Source: Candidatus Iainarchaeum sp. (GTDB lineage Archaea; Iainarchaeota; Iainarchaeia; JAGGVJ01). Taken from it: a DNA stretch of 31,812 nucleotides. This document shows positions 24,101 to 30,789 of this stretch, piece after piece; the first letter of the stretch is position 1, and each line of letters opens with the position of its first letter. The position numbers were made by a program, and so were the translations under genes. The notes under the pieces were generated by a model. It was not told the origin of the DNA and ran no database searches. It worked only from the letters and a program-made list of their open reading frames with translations. The stretch lies in assembly GCA_021158055.1 (NCBI GenBank), contig JAGGVJ010000028.1, forward strand, positions 1 through 31,812, read 5' to 3'.

Positions 24101-24616
24101 GTCTCCAAGCACAAGCGGAAGCACTGCTGCTGTTCCCCCGGCTGCCCTGATTGGTCCTGCAAAGTAGATTGTAACGTATTTTGTTCCGTCAGGGTTTTTG
24201 AGAATCTGCACTTTTGCAATTCCTTCTATCGGTGCGGTTACGCTTCCCTCGGTCTGGATCGTGAGTGCGCACCGGATTGCTTTTTCAAGGCGTTTTTCGT
24301 CGGTTTTTTCATCACCGAGTTTTCCTTCAACTATTTCTTTGAAGATTGTGAACATGACGCTTGTTCTGTCTTCTGTTTCAGCGTAGAGTTCGCGGTATCG
24401 TTTTGCGACTCCTTTTGGCCCTATGAGGATTTCTGTTCGTTCTGCAAGGTCTGTTGCAAGTGGTATTTCAACTTCGTCAATCGAGTCAAGGCCTTTTGAC
24501 CGCGCTGCTTCTGCCACTTCGTAGCCTTGTTTTGTTTTTTGCATTAGTGTCCCAAAGTAGTTTTTTATTTCTTTGGAGCCGATGATTCTGTCGGTTGAGA
24601 AGTTGTAGTCGACCAT
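21137..24616 (-). CDS. polC: DNA polymerase D large (catalytic) subunit DP2
   Basis: This is the polymerase subunit of the archaeal replicase PolD. Counted from ATG 24616 it has 1159 residues and no intein. Landmarks: MVDYNFSTDRIIGSKEIKNYF start, GPIRAAGGTAAVLPLVLGD, FGGFRVRLGRGRNTGIMGKAIHPA, a zinc-ribbon group of CxxC motifs at about 666-715, and the catalytic NTDGDQD (910-916; the family's NxDGDxD Asp cluster). A final zinc site IRCTACNAKF...KCTKCKKDK follows. The last eight residues QTNLSSFM fit a PCNA-interacting box. The start is chosen from the conserved N-terminus and a TATA box 26 bp upstream; an in-frame extension of 53 codons upstream is AT-rich and not conserved. It is convergent with the sepF operon. 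Confidence 0.97.
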   Translation of the reverse strand: MVDYNFSTDRIIGSKEIKNYFGTLMQKTKQGYEVAEAARSKGLDSIDEVEIPLATDLAERTEILIGPKGVAKRYRELYAETEDRTSVMFTIFKEIVEGKLGDEKTDEKRLEKAIRCALTIQTEGSVTAPIEGIAKVQILKNPDGTKYVTIYFAGPIRAAGGTAAVLPLVLGDYGKKLLGLDRYKPDENEVKRYIEEIKLYHERVSRLQYNPKDEEISTIVKNCPVCVDGEPTSEVEVSINRGLKRVETNRIRGGMCLVIGEGVAQKAPKIIKFGEKLDLDWSWLKKIIKLEKTDKGGQKELAEIDKYLGSLVAGRPIFSYPMRFGGFRVRLGRGRNTGIMGKAIHPAAMAVLWNFPAVGTQFKIERIGKSAGIAPCDTIEPPIVKLKNGSIKRIETRQTGEKLRSDIDKIIFLGDFLCSYGDFRKSGHPLVPLGYCEEWWAMEVEKASLENKKNKNAGESPGFAKNPLPDCANTTPEQAVEISKTLSVAMHPRYTPFLEQLSIEELTALREKLSKAQKITGENKKLAGIKLNLDSELAEIFEKICLEHEVENDGKTAKITTLALPLLEMLGLNGNEKNTSIPKNIKDPLKAITHFSGIKIKNKGGTFLGARMGRPEAASERLLSPAPHILFPIGTYGGPTRDISKAARAKDEYAQIINVELTTRKCIKCNFNTHHIRCPKCNEKTQRLFKCVKCGLETLDSTAKMCRNCGSKLRCFKDTPLNITKELKDAVKKTHEPMPKLLKGVRGMINDLKSPEPLAKGVLRAKYNLHIYKDSTIRFEMINMPISHFKPCEINLSVEKAKELGYTKDKFGKPLKDPEQMLELFPQDIIIAKIAGDFMVKVTNFIDDLLTKFYGLEPFYSCTAKEQLIGELTIGLAPHTSAGVISRIIGFTTARACFAHPFFHLAKRRNTDGDQDSIMLLMDSLLNFSHDFLPTSKGGKMDTPLVLSVTLDPREIDDEAHEIECVDSYPLEIYEGSWKVESPYAYKIPIVENRLGTEKQYDGLGFSHDTAQFDNGPSTSSYITLESMVEKIQTQIELQGKIKAVDSKDATERVINGHFMPDMIGNLRSHSKQQIRCTACNAKFRRMPLNGKCTKCKKDKLVLTIHEGSVKKYLQITKEITEKYHLSNYLKQRVMLIEREIQSVFENDQVKQTNLSSFM

Positions 24617-24638
24617 GCAGTAAATATGGTTTTTGACA

Positions 24639-24646
24639 ATAATATG
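24639..24646 (-). promoter_or_regulatory. TATA box of the PolD large-subunit gene
   Basis: The minus strand reads CATATTAT, centred 26 bp before ATG 24616, with no SD. This supports a leaderless transcript and the shorter start for the protein. Confidence 0.5.
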
Positions 24647-24732
24647 TTTATTGAATTTTAGTGGGGGGATTTGTGGGTTGCTTGCATTGAAGAGGGATTT
24701 GATTGCATAGAAAAGTTTTTGAATCAATAAGC

Positions 24733-24810
24733 AGTTGTTTAAATAGTGATACTTAAACAGTTGTTTAAACAGCAATAGATTAATAGTTGTTTAAACCGCA
24801 ACAACGTTAA
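24733..24810. repeat. Iteron-like 26-bp direct repeats between PolD large subunit and the next gene
   Basis: AGTTGTTTAAA starts at 24733, 24759 and 24785, a strict 26-bp period. Copies two and three extend to AGTTGTTTAAAC, and copy two includes the palindrome GTTTAAAC. Between the cores the sequence is only weakly kept. The block lies 117-194 bp before the PolD start and 48-125 bp before the plus-strand gene at 24858. Confidence 0.85.
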
Positions 24811-24857
24811 CCGTTTTTGGCAGTTGTGTTTTTGTTTTCCGCAGAGAGGTTTTTGTT

Positions 24858-25571
24858 ATGAGGGTTTCAACGACAATTGTGTTTTTTTTAGTGATATTTG
24901 TTGTGGCGGTTTTGCTGTTTGCTTTTGACGCTCCGTCTTACGATGTGTATTTGAAGGAGGCTGATTCGGTGTTTTTGGACAAGGACACAGGCAGGTTTGT
25001 TGCGCCTCTTACACTTAAGAATACTTCAAACCAGTCAATGGACTGCACTCTCAAGGCTTCAACCGAAGTTGCGTATGTCAGTGAAAAAACAGGTGTATTT
25101 GAAGTGTCTCTGGAGCCGGGTCAGGAACAGCCGATAAAGATATTTTTTTCCAGGCAACCTGAACAGGGAAAGATTGATTTTAATTTTGGGTTGGACTGCC
25201 CTTTTAAGCTTACAAGGCATTACACTAAAAAAATTGAGTTGTATAGTCCGCCTTCAATATTTTTTGAAGTGCGGTTTCCAAAGGAAGTATACGAGGGCAC
25301 CAGTTTTGAACTTGGCGTGAGCGTTGAGAATTTCGGAAACAGCTTGGTTGAATTTGAAGTGAAAGCAAAAGAGGTTGATTCAATCGGGTTGGTTGAGTTT
25401 TTTGATGTCCAGAAACTGGATATTTTGAGAACCGGTGAAACGTTTTCAGCCAGCATTCCCGGAAGGTCTTTTCTTGGCATGGATGGGGTTTCAAGAGTAA
25501 AGGTGACTGTTTATTCAGACGGGAGTGAAATAGAGTCTGAGTCGTTTGACATAAGGGTTGTGAAACACTGA
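24858..25571 (+). CDS. Membrane-anchored protein with Ig-like domains, unknown
   Basis: The 237-residue protein has an N-terminal membrane segment (about residues 6-24) and an outer part made of beta strands. Phrases such as FVAPLTLKNTSNQSMDCTLKA, LEPGQEQPIKIFFS and EGTSFELGVSVENFGNS are typical of CARDB-like or NEW3-like Ig folds. Two Cys (in MDCTL and LDCPF) in the first domain could form a disulfide. The SD GAGAGG is eight bases before ATG 24858. It lies between the two PolD subunit genes on the opposite strand and is convergent with the small subunit. The role is probably structural or adhesive at the cell surface; the partner is unknown. Confidence 0.7.
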   Translation: MRVSTTIVFFLVIFVVAVLLFAFDAPSYDVYLKEADSVFLDKDTGRFVAPLTLKNTSNQSMDCTLKASTEVAYVSEKTGVFEVSLEPGQEQPIKIFFSRQPEQGKIDFNFGLDCPFKLTRHYTKKIELYSPPSIFFEVRFPKEVYEGTSFELGVSVENFGNSLVEFEVKAKEVDSIGLVEFFDVQKLDILRTGETFSASIPGRSFLGMDGVSRVKVTVYSDGSEIESESFDIRVVKH

Positions 25572-25581
25572 TTTGAACGGT

Positions 25582-27111
25582 TCAGTCAGTTTTTGCCAGC
25601 GCTTTGTTGAAGTTTATTTCAGTCAGCTTGAATGATTTCAGGTCAAGCACAGGGACTATTCCCGGGGTTGGGTCAAAGTTCATTTTTTCCTGCAGGGGTG
25701 TTTTCAGCTGCCAGGTTCCGACGTTCATCATGAATGTTCCGTGGTACATTTCATAGTCGTTTTTGTGCACGTGGCCCATGAGCAGGATGTCAGGCACGTC
25801 TGAAATGGACAGGTAGTCGGTTTCTTCCATGGTTATGGGCTTGTTGCCGTAAGTGAGCGACAGGTTTCGTCTTTTGAGCATTTCACGCATTGCTTTTGTC
25901 GGTTTTTCGTATGATGCGTCTGGAAACTCTGCTATTACAGGGTCAAGTGATGTCCCGTGATACATGATGGTTTTTACTCCGTGGGTGGTTACGGTTACGG
26001 GACTTCCGACCATGTGGATGTTTTTGAAACCGTAAAGCTCTTTCAGGAATTCTTTCGGGACAGCCGGCTGCGGGTCAGCGACACGTACGGCGTCGTGGTT
26101 TCCCGGCCCTATTATGATTTCTATGTGTTCGGGAAGTTCTTTTATGTATGATTCAAATTCTTCGTATTGCCTGTAGATGTCAGGTGTTTCGAGTTCTTTT
26201 TCCTGCCCTGGAAAAATCCCTATTCCGTCAACGAGGTCTCCTGCAATGAACAGGTATTTTATTTTGCCCACCATTTCGCGGCTTTTTTTTGACCCGCAAT
26301 CGTTGTTCAGCCATTTTATCATTGTGTTGAATTTGTCTTTCATGAAAAGTTTTGAGCCGATGTGAAGGTCGCTTGTGAAAGCCGCAAGCACTTCTTCTTC
26401 CGAGCGGTTTCCTTTTCTGAACGGGATGTCAGGCCAGAACACTTCGTTGACAAGCAACAGGCCGCCGCTTCCAATCATCCGTCCTTTTATTGCGATGACG
26501 TCGTCGAGAAGTATTTGTTCTGCAATGTCATTGTTTTTTTCAAGCACGAGCGCTGCAGCGCTTCCGGTGGGGTCTTCTATTTCAATCAGCATGTGGTTGT
26601 TTTTTGTCCTGCGTTTTCCGGAAACCATTGCGATTAGGGTTGTGTCTTTGTTTGGCGGCACCCTGTTGAGGCGGTCAAGCTCTTTTATTGATCCAAGGCT
26701 GCTTCTGTTTTTGAGTATTTTTGCAAGCTGTTCGTATCTGTTGTTGAAATATCTTATAAAGTCCTCTTTTTTCCCTTCCCCTCTGGATTTGCCTGTGACG
26801 TCTGTTTTTTCATGTATTGTCAGCTGGCTTTCAATGTCTTTTGCAGCGGGCCTGAAAGAGGTTTTTTCAACGCGGGTTTTCCCCGGGGTGAGCGTGGTTT
26901 GTTTTTCATTGTCTTTTACCGCGTGCACGTCTTGCGCAGTTACCACTGCCTTGCTTGTGTCTTCTGCAAAATAGTCTATGATTTTTTTGAAGTTTTCTTG
27001 TGTCTTGAGGCTTTCAAGACCGTCTTCTGTCAAAATCACTGATTTTTCCAAGGCATAGGCAAGCACTTGTTTTTCAAGGTTTTCTTGTGAAGTGTCCTGC
27101 AAGTTTATCAC
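25582..27111 (-). CDS. polB: DNA polymerase D small subunit DP1 (3'-5' exonuclease)
   Basis: This is the proofreading subunit of PolD, with 509 residues. An N-terminal helical domain (about 1-65) and a charged, low-complexity linker precede an OB fold (about 155-235, including TLIAMVSGKRRTKNNHMLIEIED). The MRE11-like phosphoesterase follows: FTSDLHIGS (245-253), GDLVDG (291-296), GPGNHD (335-340) and GHVHKND (446-452). All metal-binding motifs are kept, so the exonuclease should be active. The start is a GTG at 27111 with only a weak SD (GGAATAAG). It lies 40 bp after UPF0147, in an rnp4-nog1-UPF0147-DP1 run. The partner subunit gene is about 1 kb further on. Confidence 0.96.
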   Translation of the reverse strand: MINLQDTSQENLEKQVLAYALEKSVILTEDGLESLKTQENFKKIIDYFAEDTSKAVVTAQDVHAVKDNEKQTTLTPGKTRVEKTSFRPAAKDIESQLTIHEKTDVTGKSRGEGKKEDFIRYFNNRYEQLAKILKNRSSLGSIKELDRLNRVPPNKDTTLIAMVSGKRRTKNNHMLIEIEDPTGSAAALVLEKNNDIAEQILLDDVIAIKGRMIGSGGLLLVNEVFWPDIPFRKGNRSEEEVLAAFTSDLHIGSKLFMKDKFNTMIKWLNNDCGSKKSREMVGKIKYLFIAGDLVDGIGIFPGQEKELETPDIYRQYEEFESYIKELPEHIEIIIGPGNHDAVRVADPQPAVPKEFLKELYGFKNIHMVGSPVTVTTHGVKTIMYHGTSLDPVIAEFPDASYEKPTKAMREMLKRRNLSLTYGNKPITMEETDYLSISDVPDILLMGHVHKNDYEMYHGTFMMNVGTWQLKTPLQEKMNFDPTPGIVPVLDLKSFKLTEINFNKALAKTD

Positions 27112-27151
27112 TCGGCTTATTCCAGGTGTTCGCTGTTGTTATTTTGTTGCT

Positions 27152-27403
27152 TCAAGATTTCATTGCTTCAAGCCCGGATACCATGCTCCATATTTGTGTG
27201 CGCGTGTGCATGGGCATGTTTACGTCGTTGCTTACTTCGTCCAGTAAGTATATTGCCGAGGTAACTTTGACTGAAAGTTCTTCGTTTTCCTCTTTGAGTT
27301 TTTCTTTTGCTTCTTTTACTGCTCTCCTGATGTTTCTTGGAACAGAGTTGTCTTCTTCGACTTCGCTCATGAAGTTAATCATGCTTTTTAGTCTGTCATC
27401 CAT
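27152..27403 (-). CDS. UPF0147 family protein
   Basis: The 83-residue helical archaeal protein is of unknown function. The pattern DDRLKSMINFMSEVEEDNSV followed by PRNIRRAVKEAKEKL and a C-terminal RTQIWSMVSGLEA is the UPF0147 signature. ATG 27403 was chosen because GAGGTGA lies six bases upstream and it gives the usual family start; an upstream extension is AT-rich and not conserved. It is placed between nog1 and the PolD small subunit, a frequent type of information-gene neighbourhood in archaea. Confidence 0.88.
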   Translation of the reverse strand: MDDRLKSMINFMSEVEEDNSVPRNIRRAVKEAKEKLKEENEELSVKVTSAIYLLDEVSNDVNMPMHTRTQIWSMVSGLEAMKS

Positions 27404-27496
27404 ATAGTCACCTCTGATGGTTTTAATAAAAAAAGTTTTGAAATATTTTTTTGTGCCTGTATTACAATGCACTTCATGTCTTTTAATGATGTGTTA

Positions 27497-27580
27497 TTTG
27501 ATCCTGATCTTCAACGCGTTTGATTCTGATTTTCACTGACTGTGTTTTTGTTTTTGAAGTTGTGTTTTTGTTTTTGAAGT
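27497..27580. repeat. Two successive tandem duplications at the 3' end of nog1
   Basis: TTTGATYCTGATYTTCA repeats with a 22-bp period (27497 and 27519). Immediately after, a 20-bp unit TGTGTTTTTGTTTTTGAAGT is repeated exactly (27541-27560, 27561-27580). The nog1 stop codon (27511-27513) lies inside the first pair, so the protein's last 25 or so residues are encoded by repeats. Confidence 0.85.
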
Positions 27581-28599
27581 TGCGTTTTGCTTAACCGGAC
27601 TTTTTGCGATTTCCCGCCCAGAATGCATATTTTCTTTTTTAGGTTTTCAATTGACGGGCTGCTTTTTTGGGATGTCTCAATTATGGGCTCATCAAATTCT
27701 TTTTTGCGTTTTTCAAGTTCTTTCGGGCCGATTATGTCTGTTTTGCTGAAAACAAGCAGCATTGGCATCGGGAAACTTTTTTTTATCTCTGAAAAGAGGG
27801 CGAGTTGTTTTTCGCAGCTGAACCCGCAGGTTTCAGTGGGGTCAAAGACAAATATGGCTGCGTCTGCAAGGTGTCTTATTGCGGAAACTGCCTGGAGTTC
27901 TATTTTGTTTCTTTCCTTGTTCGGCCTGTCAAGTATTCCGGGCGTGTCAAGCACCTGAAATTCTGTGTAGTCGTATTGAAATTTCCCTATGAATATCCTT
28001 TTCGTGGTGAACGGGTATTTTGCAACTTCCGGCGAGCTCCCGGTGAGGTTTATCAAAAGTGTGCTTTTCCCGACGTTCGGCATTCCTGCAATGACAACAG
28101 TGAAAAGGTCTTCGTTTAAGTGCGGTGCGATTGAAAGTTCTTTTGCGCATTTTATAAGGAAGTCAATGTCGTCTTCAAGGTCCATGAAAAAAGAGCTCAT
28201 TCTTCCGTAAAACCGTTTGCGTTTCACTTCGCATTCTTTTGCGTTCCGTGCGTGTTTGACTCCTTTTACATACCTGTTTCTTAAGTTGAACATGTTTTTT
28301 TCAGTTGCAGCAGCATGGTTTAATGCCTGCCTGAATTTGTCCGCGTCTATCTGGCTTTCCACAAATTCCCTGTAAAATTCGGGAAGCTCGTTTATCATGG
28401 GGGTTTTAAGCACTATGTTTTCAAGCTCTTTTTTTGACACGGCATAGCTTCTTTCAATGCGCAGGGTTTCAAGCCTTTTGGCCCTGTCGATGAATTTTGT
28501 GTGGGCCATTTTCTCGCGTATGTGGTCAGTGTACTTTGACGCTTCTTTGAATGATTTGTCAAGTATGCCCTGGGCCTTTAGCATGATCGGTATTTTCAT
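27511..28599 (-). CDS. nog1: NOG1-type GTPase, ribosome-associated
   Basis: The 362-residue GTPase belongs to the NOG1 subgroup of the OBG family, linked to large-subunit ribosome assembly. A helical N-terminal domain (about 1-160) precedes the G domain: G1 AGMPNVGKST (171-180), a G2 region YPFTTKRIFIG, G3 LDTPGILDRP (217-226) and G4 FSKTD (284-288, Ser in place of the usual Asn). G5 is probably ETSQKSSPS. The last part is a basic, Gln/Asn/Lys-rich tail (QLQKQKHNFKNKN) encoded by tandem duplications, probably disordered. ATG 28599 follows the rnp4 stop directly, so the genes are coupled. Confidence 0.92.
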   Translation of the reverse strand: MKIPIMLKAQGILDKSFKEASKYTDHIREKMAHTKFIDRAKRLETLRIERSYAVSKKELENIVLKTPMINELPEFYREFVESQIDADKFRQALNHAAATEKNMFNLRNRYVKGVKHARNAKECEVKRKRFYGRMSSFFMDLEDDIDFLIKCAKELSIAPHLNEDLFTVVIAGMPNVGKSTLLINLTGSSPEVAKYPFTTKRIFIGKFQYDYTEFQVLDTPGILDRPNKERNKIELQAVSAIRHLADAAIFVFDPTETCGFSCEKQLALFSEIKKSFPMPMLLVFSKTDIIGPKELEKRKKEFDEPIIETSQKSSPSIENLKKKICILGGKSQKVRLSKTQLQKQKHNFKNKNTVSENQNQTR

Positions 28600-28968
28600 T
28601 CAGGCACCCTCGTTTCTGCTTTTTTCCCTGATTGTTTTTGACGGCTTTTCAATTTTGTCAAGAAAATGTTTTTTTACGGCTCCGCACGACCCGCATGTTA
28701 TAAGGAGGTGTTTTTTCGGCTTTGAGACAATCCTGACAGTTGCGTTTTTCCCAGGGATGATCGGCGTATTGCATTTTTTGCAAAATGATTGTTTTTGTTT
28801 TTTAGTCAGCCGTTCGTTGTATTTTGAGCTTATTTTCCTTGCAATCTCTATGTATCGCGCCGCTCTTTTAGGGTGTGCTTCAAGCTCTTGTTTTGAAAGG
28901 TCAAAAAGTATTTCGATCCTTTGCCTTGCGATGTCCTGCACCACTTTTGGTTTTGCGCGCCTTTCCAT
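28600..28968 (-). CDS. rnp4: RNase P protein component 4 (Rpp21)
   Basis: The 122-residue zinc-ribbon protein pairs with Rpp29 in archaeal RNase P, which matures tRNA 5' ends. Zinc ligands are Cys63 and Cys66 (FCKKCNTPI) and Cys92 and Cys95 (ITCGSCGAVKKH). The N-terminal helix pair (AKPKVVQDIARQRIEILFD) and the basic tail are typical. Its stop TGA touches the nog1 ATG. It is divergent, with a 47-bp gap, from the DedA-like gene. Confidence 0.94.
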   Translation of the reverse strand: MERRAKPKVVQDIARQRIEILFDLSKQELEAHPKRAARYIEIARKISSKYNERLTKKQKQSFCKKCNTPIIPGKNATVRIVSKPKKHLLITCGSCGAVKKHFLDKIEKPSKTIREKSRNEGA

Positions 28969-29015
28969 GAATTAATATGGGAAAAGGATTTAATTAAGGG
29001 TTCACAAACTAAGTT

Positions 29016-29714
29016 ATGCCAATTATGTCAAAAAAGTTTTCCTTGAATGGCGGAAAAAACTCCGAGTTGCTGAAACAGGTTGTTGCAGGTGTTTTTGCCC
29101 TTGCAATCTTTGGTTTTGCAGTTTATTTTTCCTTTGGGCTGGATTTTTCAGGGTTTGCTCTTGAATATGGTTATCTCGGGGTTTTTTTGATTTCCGTTGT
29201 CGGAACTGCGACAATATTGTTTCCGGCGCCGTATACTATCGCGCTTTTTTTCATGGGTTCTCTTCAGAGTTTTGACCCGTTCCTGCTTTCACTGGTTGCC
29301 GGGTTTGGCGCTGCTGTGGGTGAGTCGGCGTCGTACTTGGTCGGGTTTGCAGGAAGGAGGCTGGTGCCTGAAAAGCACAGGGAAAAAATTGAGCCGTACC
29401 GCAGGATTTTTGAAAGGCACGGGTTTGCCGCGATATTTGTTTTTTCCGCAACGCCTCTCCCCGATGATCTTTTGTATATTCCTGTGGGGATGATGAAATA
29501 TCCTTTCGCCAAGTTTTTCCTTGCGGCTTTCGCGGGAAAGACGCTCATGAGCGCAGTGATAATATATTCCGGTTTTTATTCTCTTTCGCTTGTGAACGGG
29601 TTTTTCGAGGGGTTTTCGCTTTTGACTTTGCCGGCACTGGCAGGCATTGCAGCGGCTGTTTTTTTGATTGCTTTTGCTTTCAAGAAGTTTTTTTCACACG
29701 TGCGTGAAAAGTAA
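29016..29714 (+). CDS. DedA/VTT-domain membrane protein
   Basis: The 232-residue polytopic membrane protein is of the DedA/VTT (SNARE-associated Golgi) superfamily, whose characterised bacterial members move or flip lipid carriers. Hydrophobic segments lie near 24-45, 52-80, 88-112, 170-190 and 205-225. The family region GAAVGESASYLVGFAGRR and the re-entrant-type FSATPLPDDLLYIPVGMM are clear. ATG 29016 lies about 24 bp downstream of the TATA-like ATTTAATTAA, so the transcript is probably leaderless. An internal Met (fourth codon) is possible. It is the last gene with the base composition of the main chromosome part of this window. Confidence 0.85.
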   Translation: MPIMSKKFSLNGGKNSELLKQVVAGVFALAIFGFAVYFSFGLDFSGFALEYGYLGVFLISVVGTATILFPAPYTIALFFMGSLQSFDPFLLSLVAGFGAAVGESASYLVGFAGRRLVPEKHREKIEPYRRIFERHGFAAIFVFSATPLPDDLLYIPVGMMKYPFAKFFLAAFAGKTLMSAVIIYSGFYSLSLVNGFFEGFSLLTLPALAGIAAAVFLIAFAFKKFFSHVREK

Positions 29715-29827
29715 GGAAAAGCAGTGAATTTTTCAGGCGCGAAGAACAGGATTGATTTCTAAAAAGAGTTTTGTAGAAGTCATTTATAAATGGTTATGTA
29801 TGGGCTGTATCTGGGTGGTTTTGCCTC

Positions 29828-29903
29828 GGGATAAAAGGAAAATTGCTCAGCTCGCAATTTTCCCAAATTTTCTCCGCTACTCTCCGAAAACTTCTTTTAT
29901 CCC
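29828..29903. ncRNA. Candidate structured RNA or miniature element: closed three-way junction
   Basis: A perfect outer stem GGGATAAAAG (29828-29837) pairs with CTTTTATCCC (29894-29903). Inside it GGAAAATTGC (29837-29846) pairs perfectly with GCAATTTTCC (29854-29863) around the loop TCAGCTC. A weaker TTTTC/GAAAA pair at 29868-29890 may close a second arm. Two nested perfect 10-bp stems in 76 bp are well above chance. It may be a small RNA, or a MITE-like (miniature transposon) element with terminal inverted repeats; strand unknown. Confidence 0.45.
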
Positions 29904-29946
29904 TGATGTTATACACAATTGAATTTTCATTAGTCTAAATCTCATT

Positions 29947-30020
29947 CTTCTTTTAGAAAAAGAAGCAAAAGAGGAGGAGTCCAGATGCTACGCACATATA
30001 GTCTTTTGTTTCACAAAAGA
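29947..30020. other. Two further perfect 8-bp hairpins in the non-coding stretch
   Basis: CTTCTTTT/AAAAGAAG with a 3-base loop lies at 29947-29965, and TCTTTTGT/ACAAAAGA with a 3-base loop lies at 30002-30020. The 398-bp gap between the DedA-like stop and the next start (29715-30112) holds no gene that I can support. It is made up of these hairpins, the nested element before them and the promoter after them. Confidence 0.5.
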
Positions 30021-30025
30021 AATAC

Positions 30026-30040
30026 ATTCATATTATGAAT
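30026..30040. promoter_or_regulatory. Palindromic operator candidate upstream of the DUF134 operon
   Basis: ATTCATA-T-TATGAAT is a perfect 7-bp inverted repeat around one base. It ends 20 bp before the TATA box at 30060. This position is suitable for an activator or repressor; the DUF134 helix-turn-helix protein encoded downstream is a natural candidate for autoregulation. Confidence 0.5.
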
Positions 30041-30052
30041 ATTTACCCAAAA

Positions 30053-30067
30053 CGAAACATTTAAATA
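30053..30067 (+). promoter_or_regulatory. BRE/TATA promoter of the DUF5320-DUF134 operon
   Basis: CGAAAC (BRE-like) is followed by TTTAAATA (30060-30067). A start site is expected near 30089, leaving a short leader with the strong SD AAGGAGG (30097-30103), nine bases before ATG 30113. This is one of the few genes here with an ideal SD. Confidence 0.7.
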
Positions 30068-30112
30068 GTTTAATGCATATATATTCGTAATTAAACAAGG
30101 AGGAAAAACAAA

Positions 30113-30274
30113 ATGCCAAACAAAGATGGAACAGGACCTGAAGGAAAAGGATCAAAAACTGGGAGAGGATTGGGAAACTGTGCTGGAGAAACAAAGAATA
30201 CAGACAACAGACCCTTAAATCGTGGTATCGGTCGTAGATCTGAGCGAGGTCAGGGAAGAGGAAGAAATGCCTAG
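30113..30274 (+). CDS. Small DUF5320-like protein
   Basis: The 53-residue Gly/Arg/Asn-rich protein begins MPNKDGTGPEGKGSKTGRGLG. The N-terminal pattern M-P-x-x-D-G-T-G-P-x-G-x-G-x-x-T-G-R-G is typical of DUF5320-type proteins, which are commonly found next to NifX/DUF134 and Mrp-type ATPase genes in anaerobic archaea and bacteria. The one Cys is at residue 23. Start ATG 30113 has the SD AAGGAGG at nine bases. The stop overlaps the DUF134 start (ATGCCTAG), so translation is coupled. The function of the family is unknown; it is linked by context to iron-sulfur or metal chemistry. Confidence 0.8.
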   Translation: MPNKDGTGPEGKGSKTGRGLGNCAGETKNTDNRPLNRGIGRRSERGQGRGRNA

Positions 30275-30599
30275 ACCTTGTAAGAGAAGAAGAATTAGAG
30301 GAAATCCTAATTCTTCTTATTTTAAACCAGTAGGAATACGAATGATTGATTTAAAAGAATCTGTTTTAAATTTATCTGAATTCGAATCAATAAGATTAGT
30401 TGATTTAAATGATATTACTCAAAAAGAAGCAGGAAAACAAATGCAAATTTCACAGTCAACATTATCAAGAATCCTCAAATCTGGAAGAAAAAAAATAGCA
30501 GATGCAATAATAAACAGTAAGGCAATAAAAATTGAAAGGTATGAAACAAATACCAAAAATTTAGAAATTATTGAAAATAAATTAGATCACTCAAATTAA
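30267..30599 (+). CDS. DUF134 (UPF0251) helix-turn-helix protein
   Basis: The 110-residue protein starts MPRPCKRRRIRGNPNSSYFKP, the standard DUF134 opening. VNLDE-like acidic text follows (FESIRLVDLNDITQKEAG), then a helix-turn-helix KQMQISQSTLSRILKSGRKKIAD. It is a likely DNA-binding regulator of the operon. ATG 30267 was chosen because it gives the canonical MPRP start and overlaps the previous stop; codons upstream are in another gene. The normal family partner, a NifX-like domain either fused or adjacent, is only present as a broken piece just after the stop, in the same frame. Confidence 0.9.
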   Translation: MPRPCKRRRIRGNPNSSYFKPVGIRMIDLKESVLNLSEFESIRLVDLNDITQKEAGKQMQISQSTLSRILKSGRKKIADAIINSKAIKIERYETNTKNLEIIENKLDHSN

Positions 30600-30789
30600 G
30601 GTTTAACCCCTATTGATCAAATCATGAAATTTAATCCCAATATTGTTTTTACATTAGGCATAGGACAAAGAGCAATAAAGTTATTTAATGGAAAAGGAGT
30701 AAGACTTGAAACGGGGATATAAAACTGTAAAAGATGTTATTGAGAATATGAGCAATCTTAAAAAATTAAACTCGGGATGTGAGTATTAA
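30600..30789 (+). pseudogene. Remnant of a NifX/NafY-like (dinitrogenase FeMo-cofactor family) protein
   Basis: Directly after the DUF134 TAA, in the same frame, the sequence reads GLTPIDQIMKFNPNIVFTLG then IGQRAIKLFNGKGVRLETG. This is the C-terminal half of the PF02579 fold (pattern: PNIV..GIG.RA...L...GV). The frame then breaks at about 30717-30720. After a one-base shift it continues YKTVKDVIENMSNLKKLNSG CEY and stops at 30787-30789, just before the permease ATG. The N-terminal half of the fold is missing. So this copy has both an internal deletion and a frameshift. If real, cofactor-related function of the operon is lost or supplied elsewhere. Confidence 0.7.

Noticed and set aside
24617-24775. 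53-codon N-terminal extension of the PolD large subunit
   Set aside because: The extension is AT-rich, not family-like, and includes the TATA box; the conserved start is at 24616.
29715-30112. tRNA gene near GGAGTCCAGATGCTACGC
   Set aside because: No cloverleaf, T-loop or acceptor pairing can be built around it.
30597-30599. Stop-codon recoding joining DUF134 to the NifX-like piece
   Set aside because: The stop is TAA, the N-terminal half of the NifX fold is missing and a frameshift follows, so decay is the simpler reading.
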